DNA of 64,000 nucleotides, taken from CALAED01 sp937891035. Lineage in GTDB: Bacteria; Actinomycetota; Actinomycetes; Streptosporangiales; Streptosporangiaceae. The stretch spans positions 32,879 to 96,878 of the forward strand of contig DASQSZ010000328.1 of NCBI GenBank assembly GCA_035642125.1, read 5' to 3'. Both the position numbers and the translations under genes were made by a program. Positions 9,211-18,048 of this stretch are shown piece after piece (position 1 is the stretch's first letter; every line of letters starts with the position of its first letter). The notes under the pieces were generated by a model. The model ran no database searches and was not told the DNA's origin. It saw only the letters and a program-made list of their open reading frames with translations.

Positions 9211-10425
9211 ATGAATCGCACAGGACCCCCGGAATGGCCGGCGACGCTAGACGTACCAGCCTTGCTCCAACGAGGGTGGACGCCGACTCCTTTTCGCCAG
9301 TTCGTAGTGAAAATTCACAGCCGATGTAATCTGGCGTGCGACTACTGCTATGTCTATGCAATGGCCGACCGGACCTGGCGTTCGCGGGCTCGGGTCATGT
9401 CCGGCGAAACCGTTCGCCAGCTCGCCGCCCGGATGGCCGAGCACGCTCACACACACGGCCTCGAGTCCATGGAGCTGGTCTTGCACGGTGGCGAGCCGCT
9501 GCTCGCGGGGCGACAATTCGTCCGGTTTCTCATCGAGACCGTGCGTCGGGAGGCCACCGGGGTCGAGGTGCGTCCAGTGCTCCAAACCAACGCGGTCCTT
9601 CTCGATCGCGCCTGGTTGCACCTGTGCGACGAGCTCGGGATCCGGGTCGGGATCAGTCTCGACGGGGACTCGGCCGCGCATGACCGGCACCGCCACGGCC
9701 CCGGCGGACGAGGCAGTTACGCCGCGGTCGCACGCGCTCTAGAGCCGCTGACCAAGCCCGCTTTCCGGCACCTTTTCGGCGGCCTGCTGTGCACGGTGGA
9801 CCTGCGTAACGATCCGCTGGTCACTTACGAGTCGCTGCGCGCGTTCGACCCGCCGGCCATCGACTTCCTGCTTCCGCACGGCCATTGGTCGGCCCCGCCA
9901 CCGGGACACGATCCCAATGGCGCCCCGTACGCCGCCTGGTTGAACCAGATTTTCGACCTCTGGTACCAGGCATCGGTCCAGGAGACCGCTGTCCGGCTGT
10001 TCACGGAGATCATTCAACTGGTCCTCGGCGGGGCCTCCTCCAGTGAGGAAATCGGCCTTTCTCCAGTCGTCTCCGTCACCGTGGAGACCGACGGCGAGAT
10101 CGAGCAGTCCGATCTGTTGAAGTCGGTGTTCGACGGTGCCCCTGCCACCGGACTGCATGTGGCGCGTGACTCCTTCGACGCCGCGCTGCTCCTGCCGGAG
10201 ATCGTGGCCAGGCAGATCGGCGCCGCTGCCTTGTGCGAGACGTGCGCGGCGTGCCCCGAAAGGCGGGTCTGCGGAGCCGGGCTCTACGTCCATCGCTACC
10301 GTCCCGGCGCCGGGTTCGCAAACCCTTCCATTTACTGCGCGGACTTGCTCGCGCTGATTTCTCATATCCGTCGTGTCGTCCAGGCCGACGTCACCGAACT
10401 CATCCAGGGTTGCGCACCAGCATGA
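9211..10425 (+). CDS. fxsB: FxsB-type radical SAM/SPASM peptide maturase
   Basis: A 404-residue radical SAM enzyme of the FxsB family, which modifies FxSxx-COOH precursor peptides in Actinobacteria. The [4Fe-4S]-SAM motif is CNLACDYCYVY (Cys at about 39, 43, 46). Other landmarks are LHGGEPLL and GISLDGD. The C-terminal SPASM cysteines are CETCAACPERRVCGAG and YCADL. The ATG at 9211 has AGGAG just upstream. In-frame starts at GTG 9109 and ATG 9187 would add up to 34 weakly coding residues. The stop overlaps the HExxH gene by ATGA. A matching FxsA-like precursor is encoded at 14.8 kb. The family call is strong; the chemistry on the peptide is unknown. Confidence 0.9.
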   Translation: MNRTGPPEWPATLDVPALLQRGWTPTPFRQFVVKIHSRCNLACDYCYVYAMADRTWRSRARVMSGETVRQLAARMAEHAHTHGLESMELVLHGGEPLLAGRQFVRFLIETVRREATGVEVRPVLQTNAVLLDRAWLHLCDELGIRVGISLDGDSAAHDRHRHGPGGRGSYAAVARALEPLTKPAFRHLFGGLLCTVDLRNDPLVTYESLRAFDPPAIDFLLPHGHWSAPPPGHDPNGAPYAAWLNQIFDLWYQASVQETAVRLFTEIIQLVLGGASSSEEIGLSPVVSVTVETDGEIEQSDLLKSVFDGAPATGLHVARDSFDAALLLPEIVARQIGAAALCETCAACPERRVCGAGLYVHRYRPGAGFANPSIYCADLLALISHIRRVVQADVTELIQGCAPA

Positions 10426-11759
10426 ATGGCATCACGACGCATACAGTCCCTGCGTCCACCTTCGCCGAGTTCGCGGCCGGGCGGGGCGGCCGCGACGGGA
10501 TCGCGTTGCTGACCGCCGCCGAGTACAGCAAGCATCTCCTGCTTATTAGGGGCGTTCGAGACCATGCCCGTACGGCCGGCCACCCGCAAAGCGAAGCGGC
10601 GGGCGCCGCCTACGCGGAGCTTGCCCGTCTGCAGGCGCGGGCACCGGATGCCGTCAATGCCGTGTTGACCTACCCGTCCGTGGGGGCCTGGGCGCTGCAC
10701 ACTCTGAAGGCGCTGGACCGCCCCGGCGCCACCGAGGCGTTTCCCGCGCAGCTCGGCGGCATCGCCGCGGCGGCGGCGATCCAGGCGGGACTCGCCGGCG
10801 AGGTGGACGTACCGGTCATCGACGGGGCCGCCAGCCTGCCATCGCTCGGCAGGATCACCGGGCTCGACGGCGTTGACCGGGTACGCATTCGGTCCGGTCG
10901 GCCGAACGCACAGGCCCAGCGGCTCGGAGGATTTTGCTGGCCCTTCGACGATGTGCCGGGTTGGGAGCCACTGCGCCGCGTGACGGTTGGCGCCGGCGCG
11001 ACTCGGTTGTCGATCTTCGTCGATGACGTCGAGCCCTACCGCGCGCCAGGCCTGCCGAATCTCCGCGGCAGGCTCACCGACACCCAGATGTCCCGGTGGC
11101 GGGACCTGCTCGAACCCGCGTGGGAGTTGCTCACCCGGCACCACTCCGGGGTCGCTGACGAGATCGCGGCCTGTATCCGGACGCTCGTCCCCCTCTGCCC
11201 CCCACCCTCGGGACTGAACAGCTCCACCTCCCGGGAGACGTTCGGTAGCGTGGCGGTTTCCGACCCACCCGATCCGGTGACGCTGGCGGTGACCCTCGCG
11301 CACGAAGTGCAGCACGCCAAGATGTCGGCGCTGCTGGATATGGTGCCGATGATCGCTTCCGGCGGTGGTGAGGCGCGTTTCTACGCTCCCTGGCGAGCTG
11401 ATCCGCGGCCGCTGAGCGGGTTGCTGCAAGGCATCTACGCCCACCTCGCCGTCGTCGCGTTCTGGCACCGCCAGCGGGCCGTCGAACGCGCCGGTGCCGA
11501 GGTACGGGCCAACCGGGAGTTCGCCCATTGGCGGGACGCCACGGCCGAGGTCGTACGCACGGTGCTGGGGTCCGGCCGGCTCACGAAGTCCGGTGAAGCG
11601 TTCGTGACAGGTGTCTCCCGCGCGCTGTCGCCTTATCTCGACGAGCGGGTCCCCGCCGGAATCTCAGCGGAGGTACGCCGCATCGCCCGGCGACATCGAG
11701 CCCAGTGGCTGCGAGAACACGGGACGGGCTTTCGTCATACCGCGTCAGCCGACAGCTGA
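10422..11759 (+). CDS. HExxH-domain protein coupled to FxsB
   Basis: A 445-residue protein whose key motif is TLAHEVQHAKM (HEVQH at about residues 294-298). Proteins of this HExxH type are regular neighbours of fxsB. Some relatives have been reported as 2-oxoglutarate-dependent peptide beta-hydroxylases rather than proteases, so a second modification of the FxsA peptide is plausible. The ATG at 10422 overlaps the fxsB stop (ATGA), showing translational coupling; an in-frame start upstream would lie inside fxsB. The N-terminal half is helical and Ala-rich with no clear domain. The third metal ligand could not be placed by eye. Confidence 0.8.
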   Translation: MNGITTHTVPASTFAEFAAGRGGRDGIALLTAAEYSKHLLLIRGVRDHARTAGHPQSEAAGAAYAELARLQARAPDAVNAVLTYPSVGAWALHTLKALDRPGATEAFPAQLGGIAAAAAIQAGLAGEVDVPVIDGAASLPSLGRITGLDGVDRVRIRSGRPNAQAQRLGGFCWPFDDVPGWEPLRRVTVGAGATRLSIFVDDVEPYRAPGLPNLRGRLTDTQMSRWRDLLEPAWELLTRHHSGVADEIAACIRTLVPLCPPPSGLNSSTSRETFGSVAVSDPPDPVTLAVTLAHEVQHAKMSALLDMVPMIASGGGEARFYAPWRADPRPLSGLLQGIYAHLAVVAFWHRQRAVERAGAEVRANREFAHWRDATAEVVRTVLGSGRLTKSGEAFVTGVSRALSPYLDERVPAGISAEVRRIARRHRAQWLREHGTGFRHTASADS

Positions 11760-11817
11760 GGCGGCACCGAACCCGGCACCCGCGCCGCCGCGGCGATGAC
11801 GTGAGCGTACGGGCTGA

Positions 11818-13767
11818 TCACGAAGTCGCCCGCGTCCCGGCGAGCCGCTCGGCCTCGGCGCGCAGGTGCGATGGGAGGGCGGGATTGCCGGCGTCCAACG
11901 CCCGGCGGGCCAGTTCCCACGCCAGCGGCGATCCAGATCCGCCGCGCAGTTCGGTGGCCCTTGCGACCCGCAACAGTACGGGGCCGCTTTCGCCCCCGTC
12001 GGCGAGGGCGTCCGCGGCCTCCTGCTCGGCGGCGTCCAGCCTTCCCACGAGGGCCAGGGCCAGCGCCCGTGCGGCAAGTGTCTCGGCGCCTTGTCCACGC
12101 CGAGCCCGGTCGAGGTCGCGCAGCGCCGACACGGCCTCGCCCAAGTCGGAGAGGATCTCGCCGCGCAGCCGAAGCGCCTCAATGAGGTTGCCGCGGTCGG
12201 CGAGCACCCCGTCTAGGACGATCACCGCGGAGCGCGGCTGCCCGCTGAACCACAACGCGGTCGCCAGCGCCACGTGCGCGGGGGCGTTGCCAGGTTCGCG
12301 CCGCACGGCCGCGCGCAAGGTCGACACGGCTTGGGAGTATCGGCCGCAGGTCAGTTCTAGTCGCCCCCGCCGGCCGAGGACGCGACCGACCGCCGACGAC
12401 TCCCGGAGCACTTCGTACAAGTCCGCCGCGGTCCGGTAGTGCTGTTCGGCCTCGGCCGTCTCCCCCATCGCCAGGGCGATCTGCCCGAGCAGCTCCTCGG
12501 CGCGCGCGCGTGGCCTCAGCTGGCCGGCGGCCGCTTCGACCGCGCGCCGGGCCTGGTCGCGGGCGAACTCGAGTGTCTCTTCCTCCAGCGCGAGAACGGC
12601 CGCTTCCAAATACTCGGCGGCGTCGGCTTGGAGCAGAGGTTTGATCAACCGGTCGTGCTGGAGCTCGTACCACCGAGAACCGCGGATGCGCTCCGCGCGC
12701 AGGATCCGTTCGTTCTCCAGATCGCGGACGATCGCGTTCGGCATGCCGGCCGTGTGGGAGATGCCTTCATAGGCCGTACCGCGCGTGCCGAGCTCTGTGA
12801 TGAAGGTCTGCTGCAGCCAGCTCCGTAGCCGGACGACGGGCAGGCCATGCCGCCGCCCCACCGTAGTCAGCGCCTCTTGGCAGAACGCCGCGAGGAACTG
12901 ATCGACATCGACATATTCTCGGATGTGCCCGGTGGTGATCACCCGCACCTCGGGCGGCAACGTAGCCCACAGCGAGGTGCACGCGAGCTGGAGCTGAACG
13001 GGTTCGACAGTGTCAGTCATGGTGACGACCTCGTCGCCGAGCGCGTCGGTCATCCGTATCGTTCGGAGCTCGTCGACCAACAGCTCCGCGGCATCGGGCG
13101 AGAACATGCGTTCGGTGCGGGCCATGGGGAGCCGGGCTGCGTCAAGGGCGGCCGCGCGGGAAAGAGGAGCGAGCTGGAACCGGGCTCTGGCGCCGTGCCC
13201 GAGCCAGTCCTCATACGGAAGGAGCGCGGCGAGATGGTCCTCGCGAATCGACAGCAGCAGCCGAAGCCCGCGCTGTTCGGAAAGCAGCGCCGACAGCTCG
13301 GCGATGAACTCCTCGCGTTCGCGCACGAATAACGGAGCGTCGAGGAACAACTCCTCAGCCTGATCGATCGCGATGAGAACGGGCATCGGGTCGCCATAGC
13401 GATCGGTGAGCCGGCCGCGAGCGTCCAGCACCTCTCGCAGACTATGCGCCGCCGGATCGGCGAGGTCCGGCCACGAGACCAGCAGGGCGCCGAGGTAAGG
13501 ATTGCGAGAGGCGATGCCGGGGGCGAGTGCCAGCCGGCCTGGCGGCCACACGTCCATTCGCCGGCGATCGAGCAACGGGATCAGCCCGGCGTGAAGCAAT
13601 GAGGTCTTGCCCACCCCGGACGGTCCGTACAGTACGGTCAGCCGGTTACTCTGCCACAGGGCCGCGATTTCCTGTGACTCTGAAACCCTTCCGTAGAACA
13701 GATCGTTGTCGGCTTCGCTGTAGGCACGCAGCCCCACGTACGGCCAGAAGCGGGACTGCTCAGTCAT
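11818..13767 (-). CDS. nSTAND1 NTPase with C-terminal TPR repeats
   Basis: A 649-residue STAND-class ATPase. The start FWPYVGLRAYSEADNDLFYGR with P-loop GPSGVGKTS at about residues 48-56 is the nSTAND1 signature. Walker B is PVLIAIDQAEELFL. The C-terminal half (about 390-640) is a run of TPR-like helices rich in Ala/Leu/Glu. STAND proteins act as signal-gated switches that oligomerise on sensing a trigger. The ATG at 13767 overlaps the stop of the SIR2 gene (ATGA), so the two are translationally coupled. No effector domain is fused, and the neighbour SIR2 protein is the obvious effector. It ends convergently, 58 bases from the HExxH gene. Confidence 0.85.
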   Translation of the reverse strand: MTEQSRFWPYVGLRAYSEADNDLFYGRVSESQEIAALWQSNRLTVLYGPSGVGKTSLLHAGLIPLLDRRRMDVWPPGRLALAPGIASRNPYLGALLVSWPDLADPAAHSLREVLDARGRLTDRYGDPMPVLIAIDQAEELFLDAPLFVREREEFIAELSALLSEQRGLRLLLSIREDHLAALLPYEDWLGHGARARFQLAPLSRAAALDAARLPMARTERMFSPDAAELLVDELRTIRMTDALGDEVVTMTDTVEPVQLQLACTSLWATLPPEVRVITTGHIREYVDVDQFLAAFCQEALTTVGRRHGLPVVRLRSWLQQTFITELGTRGTAYEGISHTAGMPNAIVRDLENERILRAERIRGSRWYELQHDRLIKPLLQADAAEYLEAAVLALEEETLEFARDQARRAVEAAAGQLRPRARAEELLGQIALAMGETAEAEQHYRTAADLYEVLRESSAVGRVLGRRGRLELTCGRYSQAVSTLRAAVRREPGNAPAHVALATALWFSGQPRSAVIVLDGVLADRGNLIEALRLRGEILSDLGEAVSALRDLDRARRGQGAETLAARALALALVGRLDAAEQEAADALADGGESGPVLLRVARATELRGGSGSPLAWELARRALDAGNPALPSHLRAEAERLAGTRATS

Positions 13768-14648
13768 GAGCCGACTCCGGTACGTGCGCGCACTTCGGCG
13801 GTGAAGTCCGCCGCCGTCCCCCAGAAGATGGAGATGCGCCAGTCCTCGAGGTAGCTCTGCAGGTAGCTTTTGGCCCGCTCCTCGGCGTCGTCGGTGCCAC
13901 CGCTAACCGGCGGCGGCAACTGAACGCTGATGCTCCGCCGCTGATGGATGTCGGGGATGTTGCGCAGCAGACCGACGAACAGCACAAGGAACGTCCAGTC
14001 CTGGAGGCTGTAACCGAGGAACAGCAGCGGTTTGTTGGTCAGCGCGGTCAGGACGGGAGGCGGGAGCAGCCGGCGACCGCCGTCCCCACGCGCCACCGAG
14101 ACATTCACCAGAAACTCCAGGTAGTCGCGCTGGGTGAGGACAAGCGACTGAGGTTTGGACCAGCTGCCGTGCAGGTGGTAGACGAGCGGGCGACTCGCGT
14201 CGGTGACCTGGTACTCCGATCCGGCTGACCGGCGAGACGTTGAGTCATACCAGCGGCAGATCGCCGCTCTCGGCTGCTTGCCGGCCATCCGGAGCGCTTT
14301 GGTCAGGTAGTCGTCGTAGTTGGTCGTTAAAAAGACCGGGAGGGGGAATTCGGCGAGCAGCGCGTGCGGCTCGGTCGGCGCGGCGTAGTCCGGTGGATCG
14401 GCGGCCGCGAGTTCACGACAAACTAACTGTTTCAGATAGGTCGGATCGCGTCTTATGAATGACGCATACTGCATGACCCGCGGCAAATCTTCATGATCAT
14501 CAAATGGATAATCGCACGCCGCGGCCCAGTCGCGGCTCATTGCCGGACCGGTCGGCAGCACGCCAGAGCATGCGCCCGCCCCGAGAAAAGGGGTGCAATC
14601 ACCATTGGTCAGCTGATCGATGAGCCGAAGCCAGTCAGATTCGTCCAA
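13764..14648 (-). CDS. SIR2-domain protein, probable NADase effector
   Basis: A 294-residue SIR2-like protein. FLGAGACSG (about 21-29) binds NAD. LTTNYDDYLTKAL supplies the conserved Asn (about 110), and VYHLHGSW supplies the catalytic His (about 160). LVLTQRDYLEFL and LLFLGYSLQDWTF are typical of the SIR2_2 group. In prokaryotic immunity such domains degrade NAD when activated, and both key residues are intact here. The start is TTG, directed by a strong GGGGAGGTG. It is coupled by ATGA to the nSTAND1 ATPase and lies 172 bases downstream of the FxsA-like gene on the same strand. Activity is inferred from motifs only. Confidence 0.85.
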   Translation of the reverse strand: MDESDWLRLIDQLTNGDCTPFLGAGACSGVLPTGPAMSRDWAAACDYPFDDHEDLPRVMQYASFIRRDPTYLKQLVCRELAAADPPDYAAPTEPHALLAEFPLPVFLTTNYDDYLTKALRMAGKQPRAAICRWYDSTSRRSAGSEYQVTDASRPLVYHLHGSWSKPQSLVLTQRDYLEFLVNVSVARGDGGRRLLPPPVLTALTNKPLLFLGYSLQDWTFLVLFVGLLRNIPDIHQRRSISVQLPPPVSGGTDDAEERAKSYLQSYLEDWRISIFWGTAADFTAEVRARTGVGS

Positions 14649-14820
14649 GACACCTCCCCCAGGAATCTATCTGGAGAATCGCCCGGTGTGTGTATCATGT
14701 GACACGTTCGGCGAAACGGGAGCAGGCGGGACCGCCCGGGACGGCGACGCCGGCCCGGTTTGGGCTGCGACCGTGGGCCGCCGGTGCGGGTATGGGCCGG
14801 CGACCGCCAGGCATCAGTCG

Positions 14821-14982
14821 TCATGTCATAGCGCTGAAGCCGGCCATGGGCTCATGTGGGTCGTCCAGAATCCTGCGGAGCGCCGTTCCCAAAGCAGTGT
14901 CACCTAGTTTGTCCACGTCATGTAGGGACAAATCGGACAAATCGATTAGATCACTGCTGAGATCGGCAGGCTTTTCGGGCAT
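14821..14982 (-). CDS. fxsA: FxsA-like precursor peptide, 53 residues
   Basis: A small gene easily missed by size cut-offs. The ATG (complement of 14980-14982) follows AAGGAG by five bases. The product carries the FxSxx-COOH precursor pattern: an acidic N-terminus, LIDLSDLSLHDVDKLGD, then TALGTALRRILDD, and the end EPMAGFSAMT. Family members share the LIDxSxLxLxxL..ALRR core and stop five residues after a conserved Phe. Here the last five are F-S-A-M-T, so Ser is at position 2 and Ala at position 3 instead of the canonical F-x-S-x-x. It is the presumed substrate of FxsB. It precedes the SIR2 and nSTAND1 genes on the same strand, so the three may be co-transcribed. Confidence 0.85.
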   Translation of the reverse strand: MPEKPADLSSDLIDLSDLSLHDVDKLGDTALGTALRRILDDPHEPMAGFSAMT

Positions 14983-15437
14983 GACAGCTCCTTGGTACGC
15001 GTGACCAGTGCGCTAATCCTTCCATGCGGAGGGTGTGTCGGGAGACGGTGCGGATTGTCTGGGCATCCCGGTCAACCTGACCAAACCGGTCGCGCCGCGA
15101 GCCGGCTGTGCTCCCGTCGGCACTGAGATCGCTGCCGCATCCTCCGTGACATGGGAGGTCATGATCTGCCGGGCGGCGGGCGCATATGAGGTTGACAGAG
15201 GCTGTCTGATTAGCCGCCCTCAAGGTCTTCTCGGCGTCCCCTGGCTCCGCAGCCAGCGGCCCGACTCGCTGATCGAGCGACAGGCGCGCACAGCGATCAA
15301 CGTCTCTGCGAAAGCGCGGCCCAGCGGGCCCTACGTTGGAGCGCGCCAAAGGATCAACTGAAGACTCACCGTGTGTATGTGGCAACCGAACAGCACCACG
15401 TGATAGTCGTAAATGCGTACTCATGGAGGTGATCAGA
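14983..15437. other. divergent intergenic region between fxsA and fxsT
   Basis: 455 bases that must hold promoters for fxsA (leftward) and fxsT (rightward). No convincing ORF is seen, and open frames on both strands have irregular composition. The ribosome-binding sites at both ends (complement of 14988-14993; GGAGGT at 15425-15430) are clear. Confidence 0.5.
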
Positions 15438-17957
15438 ATGACGACGCTTCAACCGTCCGCAAGCGGGCGTCTCCCCGAAGTGTGGGGAAAGGTCCCTCCG
15501 CGCAATAAGAACTTCACCGGTCGAGATGAGCTTCTGGAGCGGTTGTGGGGCGGAATTTCAACCGACGTCACGGCGGTCGTGCCCCACGCGCTGCATGGCC
15601 TCGGCGGAGTCGGTAAAACGCAGCTGGCCATCGAGTTCGCTTACCGTTACCGCTCTCACTACGACGTCGTGTGGTGGATCTCCGCCGACCAAATCGAGCT
15701 CGTCCGGCCGGCCCTGGCGGGGCTTGCCCCGCACCTCGGCCTGCCGCCCGCCTCCGCAACCGGCATCGAGGAAGCCGCACAGGCCGTGCTCAACGCATTG
15801 CGCCTGGGCCGCCCCTACAGCCGCTACTTAATCGTCTTCGATAACGCGGACCAGCCTGAAGACCTCACCGACCTGCTCCCCCAGGGGCCAGGACATGTCC
15901 TGATCACCTCCCGCAATCACCGCTGGGAAGGCGTGGTGGACACGGTGGCCGTCAACGTGTTCAGCCGAGCCGAGAGCATCGCCTTCCTCAACAAGCGGAT
16001 TCCCGGCAAGCTCAGCGAGGAAGACGCCGATGTGCTCGCGGAGGAGCTGGGCGACCTTCCCCTTGCGCTCGAGCAGGCCAGCGCGCTGCAGGTCGAGACC
16101 GGCATGTCCGTCAAGCAATACCTCCGTGTTCTGTCCGAACACGCCGGCCGGCTGTTGTCTGAAGGCAAACCGCTCGACTACCCCGTCTCGATGACGGCAG
16201 TGTGGTCGCTCTCGGTGGCCGCGCTGACCGAAAGCCTGCCCGAAGCGCTCAACGTGCTCCAATGCTGTGCCTTCTTCGGGCCCGAACCGATTCCACGGGA
16301 CGTCTTCGGGCCGATCCCCAAGGCTTACGGCACCGCCTGGCTCGAAGACATCCTCGAAGATCCCATCCTGCTGGGCAAGGCGATCCGTGAGCTCGGACGG
16401 TACGCCCTTGCCCGGATCGACCCGGTCGATGGCACCATTCAGGTGCACAGACTCATCCAGGCACTCATCCGAGGCAGCCTCAGGCCCGAAGAGCATGAGC
16501 TCATCCGGCACGAGGTCCATCTGCTGCTGGCCGCCGCGGTCCCGGCCAGCCCGGATGACACCGCGAACTGGGGGCGGTACTTTGAGTTGCTGGCCCACAT
16601 CCGACCCGCGGACGTGGCCCGCTGCACGCAGCCACCGATTCGCAACTTCGCGCTCAGCGTCGTGCGTTACCTCTACAGCTCCGGCGGATACGCCTCGGCC
16701 CGCGCGCTCGCCGAAGAATTGATCCAGCGATGGCGCCGTGACTCGGGTCCCGAGGACCACGAGGTTCTGGTCGCCAGGCGGCACCTGGGCGTCGCACTGC
16801 TCCAGCTCGGCAAGTATGCCGAGGCGTACGAGCTGAACCGCGAGACCCTTGAGATACTTCGCCGGGTCTACGGCCCCGATGATGAGGAAACTCTCCGGGT
16901 CACCAACAATCATGGCGCCGATCTACGGGCCCGCGGCGACTTCCGAGCCGCTTTGGAACACGACCGAGATTCCAGCCGCAGACACGCCGCACGCTGGGGC
17001 GAGACTAACTGGCGCACCCTGCGCACGATCAACAACCTCGCGGTCGACCACGGCTTGATAAGCGACTACGAGACCGCGCGCCAATTGCACGAACAGGCCT
17101 ACCGCGGCAGTGGTCGCGGATCGGGCGTCGGCGCCGTCGATCGGGTCATCTGGCTGAACGGGCTTGCCCGCACCGTCCGGCTCGGCGGTCAGTACGGTGA
17201 GGCGGTCAACCTCGGAGACGACGCCTATGCTTTCGCGCTCAGGGAACTTGGCGCGGAACACCTGTGGACGCTACGCACCGCGAAGGACCTCTCGATAGCG
17301 ATGCGGAGAGCCGGAAAGGTGGAGGAGGGACTCGAACTAGGCAAGGAAGCCTACGACCGAATATTGCGCATTTTCGGCTACGACCATCCCGACGCCCTGG
17401 CCGCGGCAATGAACCTGGCCAACGCGCTGCGCGCCGTCGACCGGATCGACGAGGCCTTGGAGCTCGCCCGCGACACCTCCCACCGTTACCCCCGGATCTA
17501 CGGAGAAGATCACCCCTTCTACCAGGGCTGCTCGATCAATTTGGCGCTGCTGCTGCGCGTGCACGGTGAGCCGGCCGCGGCCAGGGACCTCGACTATGCG
17601 TCCTTGAAGGGACTCAAGCAGTCGGTCGGCCGTAATCATCACTACACCCTGACCTGTGCGGTCAACCTCACCAACGACTACGCCGACCTGGGGGATCATC
17701 AGACCGCGCGAGAGTTGGGCCTAGATGCCCGAGACCGCCTTACCGCGCTGCTCGGCGCCGACCACCCGCTGACCCTGGCGTGTTGTGCCAACCTCTCCAT
17801 CGACCTTCACGCCCTTGGGGAGGGCACCGAGGGCGACCAACTCAGGGAGCACGTCATGGACAGGTACGAGGAGGTGCTCCCCGCCGGCCATCCGGACATG
17901 GTCGTGGCATCCCGCGGTCACCGCCTCGATTTCGACTTCGACCCGCCCCCGATCTGA
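15438..17957 (+). CDS. fxsT: FxsT-like NB-ARC/TPR protein
   Basis: An 839-residue protein like the tetratricopeptide component of FxSxx-COOH systems. After VPPRNKNFTGRDELLERLW comes an NB-ARC-type NTPase with P-loop GLGGVGKTQLA (about 54-64) and Walker B LIVFDNAD. The GDLPLALEQASA region is the GLPLA-like motif. From about residue 400 there are many TPR units with the repeating pattern LG..HP.TL....NL (for example FGYDHPDALAAAMNLANAL). The ATG at 15438 follows GGAGGT by seven bases; the upstream in-frame extension lacks family character. Members act as ATP-driven scaffolds or sensors. It sits divergent from fxsA with a membrane protein gene downstream. Confidence 0.85.
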   Translation: MTTLQPSASGRLPEVWGKVPPRNKNFTGRDELLERLWGGISTDVTAVVPHALHGLGGVGKTQLAIEFAYRYRSHYDVVWWISADQIELVRPALAGLAPHLGLPPASATGIEEAAQAVLNALRLGRPYSRYLIVFDNADQPEDLTDLLPQGPGHVLITSRNHRWEGVVDTVAVNVFSRAESIAFLNKRIPGKLSEEDADVLAEELGDLPLALEQASALQVETGMSVKQYLRVLSEHAGRLLSEGKPLDYPVSMTAVWSLSVAALTESLPEALNVLQCCAFFGPEPIPRDVFGPIPKAYGTAWLEDILEDPILLGKAIRELGRYALARIDPVDGTIQVHRLIQALIRGSLRPEEHELIRHEVHLLLAAAVPASPDDTANWGRYFELLAHIRPADVARCTQPPIRNFALSVVRYLYSSGGYASARALAEELIQRWRRDSGPEDHEVLVARRHLGVALLQLGKYAEAYELNRETLEILRRVYGPDDEETLRVTNNHGADLRARGDFRAALEHDRDSSRRHAARWGETNWRTLRTINNLAVDHGLISDYETARQLHEQAYRGSGRGSGVGAVDRVIWLNGLARTVRLGGQYGEAVNLGDDAYAFALRELGAEHLWTLRTAKDLSIAMRRAGKVEEGLELGKEAYDRILRIFGYDHPDALAAAMNLANALRAVDRIDEALELARDTSHRYPRIYGEDHPFYQGCSINLALLLRVHGEPAAARDLDYASLKGLKQSVGRNHHYTLTCAVNLTNDYADLGDHQTARELGLDARDRLTALLGADHPLTLACCANLSIDLHALGEGTEGDQLREHVMDRYEEVLPAGHPDMVVASRGHRLDFDFDPPPI

Positions 17958-17976
17958 TCCACGCCGCCCCATTTCC

Positions 17977-18003
17977 GCTCCCCGCTCCCCGCTCCCCGCT
18001 CCC
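17977..18003. repeat. short tandem repeat, GCTCCCC x 3.9
   Basis: Three perfect copies and one six-base partial copy of GCTCCCC lie in the 91-base gap between fxsT and the next gene. It may be a slippage product and has no evident function. Confidence 0.8.
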
Positions 18004-18048
18004 GCGACGACCGGAGCAGTCGGTTCGACTCATCGGAGACGCAGTCAG

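Noticed and set aside
14983..15437. A second FxsA-type peptide in the fxsA-fxsT gap
   Set aside because: No frame with a ribosome-binding site and a C-terminal F-x-S-x-x or ALRR core was found.
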